A stretch of DNA of 64,000 nt from Paramarasmius palmivorus (GCA_037176845.1 JAYKXP010000135.1:59591-123590); one strand, 5' to 3'; shown: positions 1 through 9,376, counted from the stretch's first letter. The notes: a model not told the origin generated them from the sequence alone. Program-made: numbers and translations.

Positions 1-326
1 GGGGGTGTAGGCGAGCGTGAGCGTACACGGGAATCAGCAATGATATTCTCGAGCTCATGCTCGGACTTCTTGAGGTCAAGGTTGAGGTCGATGAGCTGTC
101 CTTGAAGGAAAGTTACGGTGTCCGGGGGTGCTTTGCGGAGTGTAGCATGGTCGATGACAGATTCAATGGTTGATATCTTGTCTTTGATGAGACGTATTTC
201 GCGGTTAACATCCCTAGCAGCCTGAGCACTTGATTTACGAGAGCTTGAGGAATACTGGGACAATCTTGACGAAGGTCGGAAAGGAATAGGCAGAGGGGAT
301 TGACTCTCCTCTGAGTGATGAGACAT
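1..326 (-). CDS. Partial gag-like ORF of an LTR retrotransposon (runs off the window)
   Basis: An open frame begins with ATG at 326 and stays open to base 1, so the 3' part lies outside the window. The roughly 108 visible residues start MSHHSEESQS, continue with a Ser/Arg-rich segment, then a charged helical stretch (about residues 35-100, ending in an SRVRSRSPTP tail) that could form a coiled coil. No zinc knuckle is reached. It lies 148 bp downstream, in its own direction, of a predicted LTR (474-687), the position expected for gag. Identification as Gag rests on that position and on composition, not on a recognised domain, so a host protein remains possible. Confidence 0.5.
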   Translation of the reverse strand, partial: MSHHSEESQSPLPIPFRPSSRLSQYSSSSRKSSAQAARDVNREIRLIKDKISTIESVIDHATLRKAPPDTVTFLQGQLIDLNLDLKKSEHELENIIADSRVRSRSPTP

Positions 327-473
327 AGTGGGCGTTGACGACGGAAGGTTCAAATTCACGCTTCGGAACGTTTCGGAAAGAAGCTGTTGAGCTTCCGGCG
401 GCAACGTGGACGTATAAAAATAGCTTGTCCTGATGACGAGCCAAACACCAATCTTTATTGATGCTCAAAAAAG

Positions 474-687
474 TGTAAGACTTCCTTGACTCGACTACTC
501 GAGTACACGCAAAGGCCCTATGGCCGAGAGAGCACGACAACCTTTAGATTGTGTGTAGAGTAATCAAGACAAAAGAGAGTTGGTCTACCTAAGTCCGCGG
601 AGGGTATTTATAGGTAAAGGAATAGGTAAACAAATATCAATAGATAAGATATGAATGATTAACCATATAGGTAACGGGCGTGTTACA
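474..687 (-). repeat. Putative 5' LTR of the partial element at the window edge
   Basis: Read on the minus strand, the 214-bp segment starts TGTAACACGCCC and ends GTCTTACA, giving the short inverted ends TGTAA/TTACA typical of LTRs. It contains a TATA-like box (CCTATAAATACC, near 603-614) followed by a transcribed-leader-like stretch, and the gag-like ORF starts 148 bp downstream. The partner LTR would be left of the window, so identity and target duplication cannot be tested. Boundaries are inferred from the end motifs only. Confidence 0.45.
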
Positions 688-1070
688 ATAAGAGACGCTA
701 AAGGAATGTCAGCTCAAGCAAGTCATACAGGTGGAGAAACATACCCTAGAACTTCCACTAGTTCAATTTTTTCCGCCCCAATACCTGATTGAGCTCCGAG
801 TCTGTAACTTGACTCGAGTTCAATACAACTTGATGGGCCTGATACAATTCATTCAAGAGGCAGTCGTAAAGAGCCAGATGAAACAGACGGCGCGTGTAGA
901 GTGAGGCTGAGAAATGCTGAGAGGGATCATTTGAAATCACATTGAAGGAAAAGGCAACGGGAATTGCAGCGGATGTGGGTTGCTGCCAGTGAGATCGTCG
1001 TGAATGTTGGGAGCACAATGTGTATGACATTGACAGTGATGGTGCGATTTTTTGAAATTTTCTCTAAAAG
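688..1070 (-). other. Host flank, possible terminal exon of a host gene (758-1063)
   Basis: On the minus strand CTTTTAG (1070-1064) is a good splice acceptor. From there an open frame runs to a stop at 758 and includes a 90-codon ATG-initiated stretch from 1030. No domain was recognised. If real, it would be the last exon of a gene whose intron was entered by the chromovirus only a few bases upstream of the acceptor; candidate upstream exon sequence beyond 7226 could not be confirmed. Otherwise the interval is plain flanking DNA. Confidence 0.2.
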
Positions 1071-1075
1071 GAAGG

Positions 1076-1520
1076 TGTGAGGGCGAACCAACTACCTCTC
1101 TACGGATAGCGGTGCTGAGCGATGATGATAAGGGAAAAAGGGGTGATCCGGCGCAGGCACAAGGCTCTATACGACGTTGAGCAGGCAGACACAAGTCAGA
1201 TACTAGCCCAAATGACCAAGTTAGCATAACTAAAGGAATAAAATACAAGATGACTTGCCTAGCCCAAATGACCAAGAGGTCAAGATGGGGAACTAGGCAT
1301 CTACAGCTACGGTTTATATGTGAAGAGTCTGTCTCGGCGAGAATTGTACAAGTAAGCAATCAGAATGATACGGAAAGATGTAGAACAATGGAAGAATGAT
1401 GTGGAATGTTCCGGTGGATGAGAGGCTGTACGCGATATAAGTGGAAAATGATAAGATGAAGATAAGAAAATAGATAAGGGGACTTAGAGAAATGAAAGGA
1501 AAAAGCTACGCTCCATCACA
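1076..1520 (-). repeat. 3' LTR of the chromovirus
   Basis: 445 bp, identical to 6776-7220 except position 1339. It begins on the minus strand with TGTGATGGAGCG and ends TCGCCCTCACA. The stop codon of pol is built from its first bases (TGA at 1518-1516). Confidence 0.95.
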
Positions 1521-4500
1521 TTACCCCCCTCCTAATGCCTATCGTCCGCGATAGGCTAGAACCTGCAATCCGTCCCTCCTCCCATTCTAGATCCGTGGAC
1601 TGTCCTTCAGTCAGATTTTCCAGTTTGCGCCAGGGTAGTGAGCTGAAGACGGCTGCTGCTATCTTCTTTGGCGCATTGGGATGCTTTTGGTGGAATTCCT
1701 CTATCTTCTCACCCGCATTCTTGACGTTGGCTGCTGGTTCCCAACTGTCGTCTTCCTCTCCAAAGCCTTCCCATCGCACCAAATACTGCAACCCCCTTCG
1801 GTATATCCTGCTGTCCAGAATCTGCTCGACCTCAAACTCCTCTTCTCCTTCTACTTCCACTGCTTCAGGTGGTGGTGGTCGTGATCCATTGACATCATTG
1901 CCCTTCCAGGGTGAGAGCCGGTTGACGTGGAAGACATTGTGTACCTTCATAGCTGGAGGAAGCTTAAGCCGGTAGTCCAGTTCGCCAACCTTTTCAATGA
2001 CTTCGTAGGGTCCCAGTTGCCGTGGTCCCAGCTTCTGGCTTGCTTGGTGGATTCTGATGTCTTTTGCTGACAGCCACACCTTATCTCCTACTTCGAACAC
2101 GTGCGCCTTCTTCTTTCCTGCCTCGTATGTCTCTTTCATCCGCTCCTTGCCCATGCGCAATGCCGCTTCTGCCTCTTTGCGCACCTCCTTTAGGTTCTCT
2201 AGCCGGGTGTTCAATGCTGGGAATCGGGTTGGGCGTCCTACTGGGATGGTGAAGTCAGGTGTGTAGCCGTACATGACTTCGAATGGGCTACGGTCGTGTG
2301 CTGTGTGGACTCGGGAGTTTAGTACAAACTCTGCTGTTGGGAGCCAGTCTGACCAGTCGTCCTGACGTTTATCCACGAATAGGCGTAAGAACCGTTCCAC
2401 CTCTTGGTTGGCTCTTTCTGTCTGACCATTGGCAGCAGGGTGGTAGGCAGTAGTTAGTCCTGGCTGTAGCCCTAGTCGCTTGTACAGAGCTCGGGTTACT
2501 TGTGCTGCAAATTGCGGGCCTCGGTCAGATACGAACTTGTGGGGAATCCCATGCAGACGGAAGATCTCCCGGTAATGAAGGTCGGCGACTCCTTTGGCAT
2601 CAAGGGTAGTGGTGGTGGGGAGAATGTGGACTTGCTTGCTGTACAGGTCGATGTAGGTGATGATGGCATCGTAACCATTGCTGAGGGGGAGTCCTGTGAT
2701 AAGGTCAACTCCTACTACACACCAAGGTCCTTCTGGCACTTCCATGGGTTGGAGTGTTGCGTCAGGGTGAACAGCTGGTTTGGTGCGTTGGCAGCGCTCA
2801 CACCCTTGAACATACTTCTCTATGAAAGAGGACATGTTAGGCCACCAGTAGTAACGTTTCACCTGTTCTAGTGTCCCGTGTTTTCCCAGGTGCCCCGCTG
2901 TAGACGCATCATGGCACTGCTTTAGGATCTCCTTCCTCAAACCTTCATCTGCCGGAATGTACAGTTTCCCCTTATAGTACACCAGGCCGTTGTCTTCTTC
3001 CCACTCCACTAGACCGTTGGCCAACTTCCTCGCCCCGTCCTTCTCCAGCGCCTCTACTGCCTGCAGTACCTCCGCTTCTCTCTCTACTCCCTTGCGTATT
3101 CTTTCCTCTAGGGCATCTCCTCCTACTCGCGCAGCTCCAATCTTTGCAAACATCTCTGGCTTCAGAACTACCTGCTCACGATTGTCCTCAGCATCCAACA
3201 CCTGCAGCTCTGAGATTCGCGACAGGGGGTCTGCCTGAGTGTTCGTTTTGCCAGGTTTGTGTGTCAGACGGAAGTCAAACCGTGACAGCCAAAGCGCCCA
3301 TCGGGCTTGACGACGAGTCAGGTCCTGAGCTGTCCTCCAGTACTCCAGGTTTCGGTGGTCGGTGATTATCTCGAATGACTGAGGGAGTCCTTCCAAGTAG
3401 TGGCGCCAGTCCTCAAGGGCTCGGATGATGGCTAACATCTCACGGTCGTAGATCTCGTAGTTCCTCTCAGCTGGTGCCATGCTCTCTGATCGATATGCCA
3501 CTGGGTGCCATAATCCATCGTCCTGCTGTTGAAGGATAACTCCGCCAGTAGCGTAGCCTGAGGCGTCCACTTCCACTCGGGTTGGCCGTTCCGGATCCCA
3601 CATCACCAGTATTGGCTCCTCAGTGAAGGCCTTCTTCAGGGTATCAAAGGCTTCCTGGTGTCGCCTTCCCCAGTCCCACCGTTGCTCTTTCTTGGTGAGG
3701 TCGTGCAGGGGTCGAGCGATCTTGGAGAAGTCCTTGATGAATCGTCGGTAGAAGTTGGCGAAGCCAATGAACCCGCGAAGCTCACGAAGGTTGCGGGGTG
3801 TGCTCCACTCTTTGACTGCTCGTACTTTGACTGGGTCCATGGTGACTTGGCCTTCCCGTATTACCATACCGAGATATTCCACCTGCTGTTGGTCGAATTC
3901 ACACTTCTCTGGCCGAAGGTAGAGGTCGTACTCCTGAAGTCTTTTCAGCACTTCATGGGTTGTGGCACGATGTTCCTCCATGGTCGCACTGTAGATGAGG
4001 ATGTCATCCAGGTATACCGCTACCTTGCCCTTGGCAATGAGGTCTGCGAAGATGGAATTCATGAGGGCCTGGAATGTTGCTGGGGAATTGGTGAGGCCGA
4101 AGAACATGACTTGTGGTTCGAACAGGCCTCGACTGGTGGTGAATGCTGCTTTCCACTCATCTCCTTCCTTGATGCGCACATTGTTGTATCCCCACCGAAC
4201 ATCCAGCTTGGTGAAGTACTTGGCACCTTTCAGGCGGTTGATGATGTCGGTAGCTAAAGGAAGGGGGTATCGATTCTTGACAGTGAATTCATTGAGCTTG
4301 CGGTAGTCCTGTACGAACCGAAGTTTACCATCCTTCTTCTTGACAAAGAAGACTGGGGAGGCGAGGGGCGACTTGGATGGAACTATGTATCCCTTGCGCA
4401 GGTTTTCTTCCAGAAAGGCATCCAGCTCGGTTTGCTCGTTGACCGACATGGGGTATACTTTGGATCGGATAGTCTCTGGGGCATCGGGCTTGAGGTCGAT

Positions 4501-5274
4501 GGTGTGGTCCCAGGGTTTGTGCTCAGGCAGTCGATGGGACTCTTCCTCCGAAAACACCTTGCGGTATTGGTGGTACTCCTCGGGCACGATCTCCTCCATG
4601 CTCTTCTTCTCCTTCCTTTTCGACTCCTCAAACGCCAGCTCTGCTGCATACGTCACTCCTGCTGCCACCCATAGTTCGTCGCTCGCATGCTCCAACACCC
4701 CATCTTTCTGCCACTGCCTACGCTGTCTTCTGTTGCCTTTGATCTGCTCCCACCGCTTTGTCTCCTCTATCTGGCACTCTTCTTCTTGCTCTTCCTCTAT
4801 TTTGATTTTCATCACGCCTTTAGCCCAGTCGATGGCAGGGTTCACCTTTCTCAGCCAAGGTAGCCCTAGCACCACGTCCTCGGGGCCCAGGTCAGTGATC
4901 AACAACTCTACTTCCTCCTCGTGCTCTCCGATCTTCATCCTCAATCTAGCAAACTCCTCAATACTCCCTGCACGATTCCGACTCCCATCGATGTTGTAGA
5001 GTGGAATCTGCCTTCGCAGGCGGTATCTTTCAACACGTTGCTCTTCCACCCATCTTCTTCCAATGAACAGCCCAGTAGCTCCACTGTCAATCATGGCTAC
5101 TACATCTCTTTCTCGATTGTGTCCTTTCAAGCACGCGCGTATGTGAAAATGGTTTTCATTTTTGTCGACAACTGGGATAGATATTGTACATGATGAAACA
5201 GAATCATATGACGACGGCGAGGTGGAGATAAAAGATGTATTTGGGGGTGCGACTCTTGTAGCCTTAGGAGACAC
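1516..5274 (-). CDS. pol: Chromovirus Pol: protease, RT, RNase H, integrase, chromodomain
   Basis: An uninterrupted frame of 1252 codons. In order: aspartic protease with MIDSGATG (about residue 62); reverse transcriptase with YLDDILIYS (about 420); RNase H with the TDHRNLEYW box (about 645); integrase with an HHCC zinc region (around 790-830), a DDE core including the DRGPQF and NGQTERANQE blocks, and a GPY/F-like module; and a C-terminal chromodomain (FEVEQILDSR...VRWEGF...SWEP, about 1150-1195), which in chromoviruses directs integration to marked chromatin. The frame opens at GTG 5274, and the first ATG is the one immediately before the protease DSG. Pol is therefore probably made by frameshifting from gag rather than from its own start. 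It ends in the LTR-derived stop. Confidence 0.95.
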   Translation of the reverse strand: MSPKATRVAPPNTSFISTSPSSYDSVSSCTISIPVVDKNENHFHIRACLKGHNRERDVVAMIDSGATGLFIGRRWVEEQRVERYRLRRQIPLYNIDGSRNRAGSIEEFARLRMKIGEHEEEVELLITDLGPEDVVLGLPWLRKVNPAIDWAKGVMKIKIEEEQEEECQIEETKRWEQIKGNRRQRRQWQKDGVLEHASDELWVAAGVTYAAELAFEESKRKEKKSMEEIVPEEYHQYRKVFSEEESHRLPEHKPWDHTIDLKPDAPETIRSKVYPMSVNEQTELDAFLEENLRKGYIVPSKSPLASPVFFVKKKDGKLRFVQDYRKLNEFTVKNRYPLPLATDIINRLKGAKYFTKLDVRWGYNNVRIKEGDEWKAAFTTSRGLFEPQVMFFGLTNSPATFQALMNSIFADLIAKGKVAVYLDDILIYSATMEEHRATTHEVLKRLQEYDLYLRPEKCEFDQQQVEYLGMVIREGQVTMDPVKVRAVKEWSTPRNLRELRGFIGFANFYRRFIKDFSKIARPLHDLTKKEQRWDWGRRHQEAFDTLKKAFTEEPILVMWDPERPTRVEVDASGYATGGVILQQQDDGLWHPVAYRSESMAPAERNYEIYDREMLAIIRALEDWRHYLEGLPQSFEIITDHRNLEYWRTAQDLTRRQARWALWLSRFDFRLTHKPGKTNTQADPLSRISELQVLDAEDNREQVVLKPEMFAKIGAARVGGDALEERIRKGVEREAEVLQAVEALEKDGARKLANGLVEWEEDNGLVYYKGKLYIPADEGLRKEILKQCHDASTAGHLGKHGTLEQVKRYYWWPNMSSFIEKYVQGCERCQRTKPAVHPDATLQPMEVPEGPWCVVGVDLITGLPLSNGYDAIITYIDLYSKQVHILPTTTTLDAKGVADLHYREIFRLHGIPHKFVSDRGPQFAAQVTRALYKRLGLQPGLTTAYHPAANGQTERANQEVERFLRLFVDKRQDDWSDWLPTAEFVLNSRVHTAHDRSPFEVMYGYTPDFTIPVGRPTRFPALNTRLENLKEVRKEAEAALRMGKERMKETYEAGKKKAHVFEVGDKVWLSAKDIRIHQASQKLGPRQLGPYEVIEKVGELDYRLKLPPAMKVHNVFHVNRLSPWKGNDVNGSRPPPPEAVEVEGEEEFEVEQILDSRIYRRGLQYLVRWEGFGEEDDSWEPAANVKNAGEKIEEFHQKHPNAPKKIAAAVFSSLPWRKLENLTEGQSTDLEWEEGRIAGSSLSRTIGIRRGVM
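1521..1533 (-). other. Polypurine tract of the chromovirus
   Basis: Minus strand AGGAGGGGGGTAA directly abuts the 3' LTR, the expected plus-strand primer position. It is also coding: it encodes part of the last residues of Pol. Confidence 0.8.
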
Positions 5275-5279
5275 CCCTT

Positions 5280-5290
5280 CTAAAAACGCT
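5280..5290 (-). promoter_or_regulatory. Probable -1 frameshift site between gag and pol
   Basis: On the minus strand gag ends CGT TTT TAG. Pol is in the -1 frame, open across this point (TTT TTA GAA GGG GTG). Slippage of a Phe tRNA from UUU to the overlapping UUU, with the UAG stop in the A site, would join Gag to Pol. The T5 run occupies 5282-5286. It is not a canonical X XXY YYZ heptamer, and a downstream stimulatory structure was not identified. This is inference from frame geometry and from the lack of a pol ATG. Confidence 0.55.
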
Positions 5291-6506
5291 GCTCGGCACG
5301 AATGGTGGCAATCTGCATCTGGAGCTGCTCCATTTGCGCAATGAGAGCGTCCAGACCCGTTGGTGGTGCGGTCTGAGCTGGAGTTGGGGTTGTTGGGGCT
5401 GCAGCAGGTGGAGCCGGTAGCGCCTGCTCAGTGGTAGGTGTTTCAGTGGCGGCAACACGCTGTCCACTTGTCCCACGAGGTCTTCCTAGCCACCTGTTGA
5501 AACAGACTGCTTCCCGGTGTCCATTTCTGCGGCACCAGTTGCAGATCTCCCTCTCATGGCCCCCATCACGTTGCCGGTGCTCTGTTGAGCCACAGCCAAA
5601 GCACTTGCCATTCATCAGGCGAAGCCAGTCTGCACGGGTACGGTTGGCGTCAATGTCCATGGCATTGGGGTCACGTGTTGGAAATGTTGGTGCTGGCGCA
5701 GCAGCAGGGAAAGGCGAAGTACGTGGGGGATTGGGGAGTTGGCGGTTGCTCCAGAAGGGTCGTGGACCTTGGGGCCTTGCTTGTGCTTCCAAACGCTTTT
5801 CAGCGTCGTACTGACGGAAGTGGTTGTCAACCTCAATTGACGTCTGGACCAACTCGTCGAAGGTTTTGGTGCTCCTCCCAATGGCAAGGACCAGCCTATC
5901 ACGGAACGCACGACTGAGGTTATCGTAGAACCGGTCGCGGAGGTCCTCTGTGGAGTAGCCGGTGCGTCCCATGAGCTCTTTGAACTTGGCTGTGTATTCT
6001 GCCACCGTCATCTTGTCCTGGTGGAGAGCCTTGAGGCGGTGCTTGGCGTCCTCCTTTTCGTCTACGCTCTCGAAGCAGAGCTTGAAAGCTGCCTCGAACG
6101 TGGCCCAGTTGTCATCAAATATGGGTCTTCCCAACGAGTACTCCTCCATATAGGGAGTGGCCCAGAGAGCTGCGTCCTTTACCATGAACGACAGTGCTGT
6201 ACTAATCCACACCCGGTCGTTGCGGTAGTACTGGCCGTCTGCATCCTGGACGTTCATCTCCCTCTTGGAGTTCCATCCATAGACTGAGAATGCTGCGAGG
6301 AAGCGGCGAGCATCAGCGCTGTCTCCATCTCCTGCGAACACCGCTGGCTTCTCAGAGCGGCTTCGCTGATCTGCTTTGGACGACATCTGGGTGGTGAGCA
6401 GGGCCACCGAGTCGGTGAGCGCCTTCTGGCTTGTAAGCAGTGCTTGTAGTAGGGTTTCATTCTGGGATTGTGCGGGAGGAGGAGGTGGAGGTACGTTATC
6501 AGACAT
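5280..6506 (-). CDS. gag: Chromovirus Gag (408 aa) with CCHC zinc knuckle
   Basis: ATG at 6506, stop TAG at 5282-5280. The N-terminus is Pro/Gln-rich. The middle (about residues 55-235) has the retrotransposon Gag core pattern, including RVWISTALSFMVKDAALWA and the MTVAEYTAKFKELM segment. A basic linker leads to a cysteine-rich region around residues 300-340 in which CNWCRRNGHREAVC fits CX2CX4HX4C. A Pro/Thr/Ala-rich tail ends in a Gln-rich helix. It forms the particle and binds RNA. It lies 270 bp inside the 5' LTR, and pol follows in the -1 frame. Confidence 0.93.
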   Translation of the reverse strand: MSDNVPPPPPPAQSQNETLLQALLTSQKALTDSVALLTTQMSSKADQRSRSEKPAVFAGDGDSADARRFLAAFSVYGWNSKREMNVQDADGQYYRNDRVWISTALSFMVKDAALWATPYMEEYSLGRPIFDDNWATFEAAFKLCFESVDEKEDAKHRLKALHQDKMTVAEYTAKFKELMGRTGYSTEDLRDRFYDNLSRAFRDRLVLAIGRSTKTFDELVQTSIEVDNHFRQYDAEKRLEAQARPQGPRPFWSNRQLPNPPRTSPFPAAAPAPTFPTRDPNAMDIDANRTRADWLRLMNGKCFGCGSTEHRQRDGGHEREICNWCRRNGHREAVCFNRWLGRPRGTSGQRVAATETPTTEQALPAPPAAAPTTPTPAQTAPPTGLDALIAQMEQLQMQIATIRAEQRF

Positions 6507-6775
6507 GGCAGGAAATAAGCGGGGGTCTTTGTAGATGTCGTCGGCCCAGTCTAATGGATTGTGCAGTCGGTTTGGACAGGGGCTGGTGTCACAGTTCCAC
6601 CAGTAGTCGTCGTCGCGGAGATGGTTGTCACGTTGGTTATCAGTGTTATAGGAGTGTGTGCAGGAGGAACAGTCAAAAGGAGGTGGGGGTGTAACGGTTG
6701 CTGTGTCTGCCAGGGTGTACCTTGAACGAGGTTGACGCTACCAGGTCAACGGCGTTCAATGAGATCTTGACCTAA

Positions 6776-7220
6776 TGTGAGGGCGAACCAACTACCTCTC
6801 TACGGATAGCGGTGCTGAGCGATGATGATAAGGGAAAAAGGGGTGATCCGGCGCAGGCACAAGGCTCTATACGACGTTGAGCAGGCAGACACAAGTCAGA
6901 TACTAGCCCAAATGACCAAGTTAGCATAACTAAAGGAATAAAATACAAGATGACTTGCCTAGCCCAAATGACCAAGAGGTCAAGATGGGGAACTAGGCAT
7001 CTACAGCTACGGTTTATATGTGAAGAGTCTGTCTCGGCAAGAATTGTACAAGTAAGCAATCAGAATGATACGGAAAGATGTAGAACAATGGAAGAATGAT
7101 GTGGAATGTTCCGGTGGATGAGAGGCTGTACGCGATATAAGTGGAAAATGATAAGATGAAGATAAGAAAATAGATAAGGGGACTTAGAGAAATGAAAGGA
7201 AAAAGCTACGCTCCATCACA
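6776..7220 (-). repeat. 5' LTR of the chromovirus
   Basis: 445 bp, the transcription-start-side LTR on the minus strand, identical to 1076-1520 except a7039. Flanked outside by gaagg (7221-7225). Confidence 0.95.
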
Positions 7221-7361
7221 GAAGGTGAGCAGTTTGACGAGAGCCGTGAGAGCCGAAAGCGCCAGAGGAAAAATCAACTACAGGTGAGTGGAATTATTTG
7301 AGGGCTGCAAAAGATATTTCAGAGATATTTGCGTACCGTAAATAAACGGATTTTCGCACAA

Positions 7362-7398
7362 GTTAGTTGGCGGATACCCGGTGTATCCGCCCACTAAC
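7362..7398. repeat. Short hairpin, 16-bp arms
   Basis: GTTAGTTGGCGGATAC (7362-7377) and GTATCCGCCCACTAAC (7383-7398) are inverted copies with one mismatch around a 5-base loop. It lies about 30 bp before the first recognisable exon at 7427. It may be the end of an old element; function unknown. Confidence 0.6.
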
Positions 7399-7426
7399 TA
7401 GCCGGTCGGGCTGGGAACCATAGGTG

Positions 7427-9132
7427 ATGGATCTCCTTGATATCAAAGTCTTTATCAACGCTCTGAATAGACCGACTCCTTCTGAAGAGAACTACAAGTA
7501 TGTCAACAGCCTTTTCCGGAACGATATCATTGGAGAACAATACCTTGACATGCATGGTTTGAAAGCCCTGGTTGACAGTGTTGGATCTTAAGGGGTTATT
7601 AACCCTGCCAATTTTTATAGACACTTAAATACATTAATAACCCTTAATTATGTTAAGGGTTAATTAGGATTTCGATGAATTTTGGCCACCTAGTGTCTGT
7701 CTCTCAGTTTTGACTTTTGAGTGAATACCGTGACGTGCATGTGAGCGATTGAGCGTTCCAATTCCTGAAGTCACCTCATGGGTCTTGTTAACTATCAGCC
7801 AGTATCAAGAGTGTCATGAAGAATAGTGTCGAGTTAGGTGCATTAGAGTCGTAACTGCCTAATAGTAGCTGTATCGAATGGTAGACACTACTTTTTGGTA
7901 GATGTCTCGATCAATCGACGTTTCAACAACTGGGGGTGTAGGACAATCCTGGCCTTGTTCCTCTTGACGAAAGCTGGTGGTCCAACTCTACCCAAACGTA
8001 TAAGAAAGGAAACAAGGGGATTGAAAACTTCAAGCGCACCTCTAATCCAGAGTTACAATCCAGTGTCCCTATTCCATCCATCTTATGGTCCTTATTGATG
8101 CCTTATCCACGGAAACAATGCTGTCTTGAGAGTCATGGCTGCAGGAAGATACTGAGGTGGAAGAGGCAAATAGTCTAAACCTTTGTTGTGGAAGTCCAAA
8201 GTCATGATGGTAGTTTGTGACTCATGAGTAAAGCCAAGCTGGTCGGCGCGTGTCATGCAAACCTGCGACGTTCCTCATCACATGACATCTTGATATTAGG
8301 ACCTAATTAACCTCTAGAAAACCCACATCCATCGTTAACCCTCTACTTAAGAACGTTGTTAACCCTTAATCCTAATTAGGACTTAAGGGTTAAGTCCAAC
8401 ACTGCTGGTTGATGCAGCAGTGAGTCTTTCCACCTTAGATGAACCATCTACAGATCCTTACAAGTCACTCGTTTAGAATGACGAGAAGACCTCGGCCTTC
8501 ACTAAGTTTGCAGAGGGTGTTCTTCAGGGGAAATATGAGAACAACGAGGTTTTTCTAGGGTTAGTGCGAGCCATGGTCCAGAAGATTGACCAGAAGGAGA
8601 GAGGTGTTGGAATGCAAAATTTTCAATACGCTCCGGCATGGGATGAATTCATTCACATTGTCAAAATTCATAGTCCACAGGCCTATCGATTTTTGGCACA
8701 GCAATTTCCTGCCCGTATGGAGCGGCAGATTCGGTGAGCAATCTAGTTACAATCCTCATTGAGGGTACTTAAATTATTGAGGCCAGGTTCAAAGAGTCTA
8801 AAGAGTCAACCGTGCCATTCACGATTTCCGAAGAGACCTTTGACCTTGTAAAATCTCACCTTGACGCACTGGAGTATTCTGGTCCAGTTGCTGTTTCCTG
8901 CGACAACACGAAGCTCTTCAGCACATTACGGCTTCACTGGGACCAGAAACGCCAAACATACTTTCTTTTGGGAGGTGTTGGTCCGCCAATTGCAGTGCCC
9001 GACCCGGAGAGTGTTTCAAAGTACATGAATGATCCAGAAATCATTAGAGGAACAAAGGTACGTATCAAATGTCTATTGTCACTAGTGGCTTGTCCTCTGA
9101 ACATATATTCCTACAGGCTTGACTCTGGGTTG
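7427..9132 (+). pseudogene. Broken multi-exon, repeat-associated basidiomycete gene
   Basis: Coding sequence starts at ATG 7427 (MDLLDIKVFINALNR). It is interrupted by the hAT-like element at 7576 and resumes in frame at 8413 once the element and one target copy are discounted. It has an in-frame TAG near 8474-8476, then a well-preserved stretch including MQNFQYAPAWDEFIH and HSPQAYRFLAQQFPARMER. A GT-AG intron (8734-8786) leads to an exon with VAVSCDNTKLFSTLR and YFLLGGVGPPIAVPDP. A second intron (9058-9116) follows, and the gene is cut at 9132 by the palindrome. From memory this resembles a family of abundant, transposase-like basidiomycete proteins with a conserved CDDTKLFS block, but I cannot assign a superfamily. 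Insertion, nonsense codon and truncation make it dead. Confidence 0.7.
7576..8404. mobile_element. Non-autonomous hAT-like DNA transposon, 829 bp
   Basis: The ends are CAGTGTTGGA...TCCAACACTG (10-bp terminal inverted repeat). They are flanked by an exact 8-bp target duplication, ctggttga (7568-7575 and 8405-8412), the length typical of hAT. Near both ends are several copies of TTAAGGGTTA / TAACCCTTAA, resembling subterminal transposase-binding motifs. The longest internal frame is 67 codons and unrecognised, so the element needs a transposase from elsewhere. Removing it restores the interrupted reading frame. Confidence 0.88.
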
Positions 9133-9313
9133 TGTCACAGATTTCGGCCTAAGCCCCTGTGATATATCTTATCTGTGCCATATCATTATCATATCATCTC
9201 TAGATTAGATTATCTATGGACTCGTTCTAGATTATTCCGGAAGGTTTCATGGCTAGAACATCCTAGAATGTTCTAGCAACTCTGACTCATTAGATATTAC
9301 GCTTATGACTCGT

Positions 9314-9376
9314 ATTACTCAGAATATGCTAGGCATTACTCAGATTCTACTTGGCATTACTCAGAATACGCTTGGC
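9314..9376. repeat. Three tandem 21-bp units inside the palindrome arm
   Basis: Three consecutive 21-bp units all begin ATTACTCAGA and end in GGC, with a few differences between them. The mirror copy lies in the right arm. Possibly promoter elements if the arms are LTRs. Confidence 0.75.

Larger units (their letters stand above)
1071..7225 (-). mobile_element. Complete Ty3/gypsy chromovirus, recently inserted
   Basis: Two 445-bp LTRs (1076-1520 and 6776-7220, constant offset 5700) enclose gag and pol on the minus strand. The LTRs end in TGTGA/TCACA and differ at one base by eye (g1339 versus a7039). A 5-bp target duplication, gaagg, flanks the element (1071-1075 and 7221-7225). A purine tract lies against the 3' LTR. 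Both ORFs are uninterrupted. Near-identical LTRs, an intact target duplication and open reading frames together indicate a very recent, possibly still competent insertion. The primer-binding site next to 6775 was not matched to a tRNA; a self-priming mode as in Tf1 is possible but not shown. Confidence 0.95.

Noticed and set aside
1071..1520. Minus frame at 937-1359 starting inside the LTR
   Set aside because: It crosses the LTR/flank junction of a recent insertion, and the same start occurs in the other LTR; not a gene.
2500..4999. Several plus-strand frames of 100-220 codons across the chromovirus
   Set aside because: They are antisense to the intact pol frame, which has all expected motifs; their length follows from pol codon bias.
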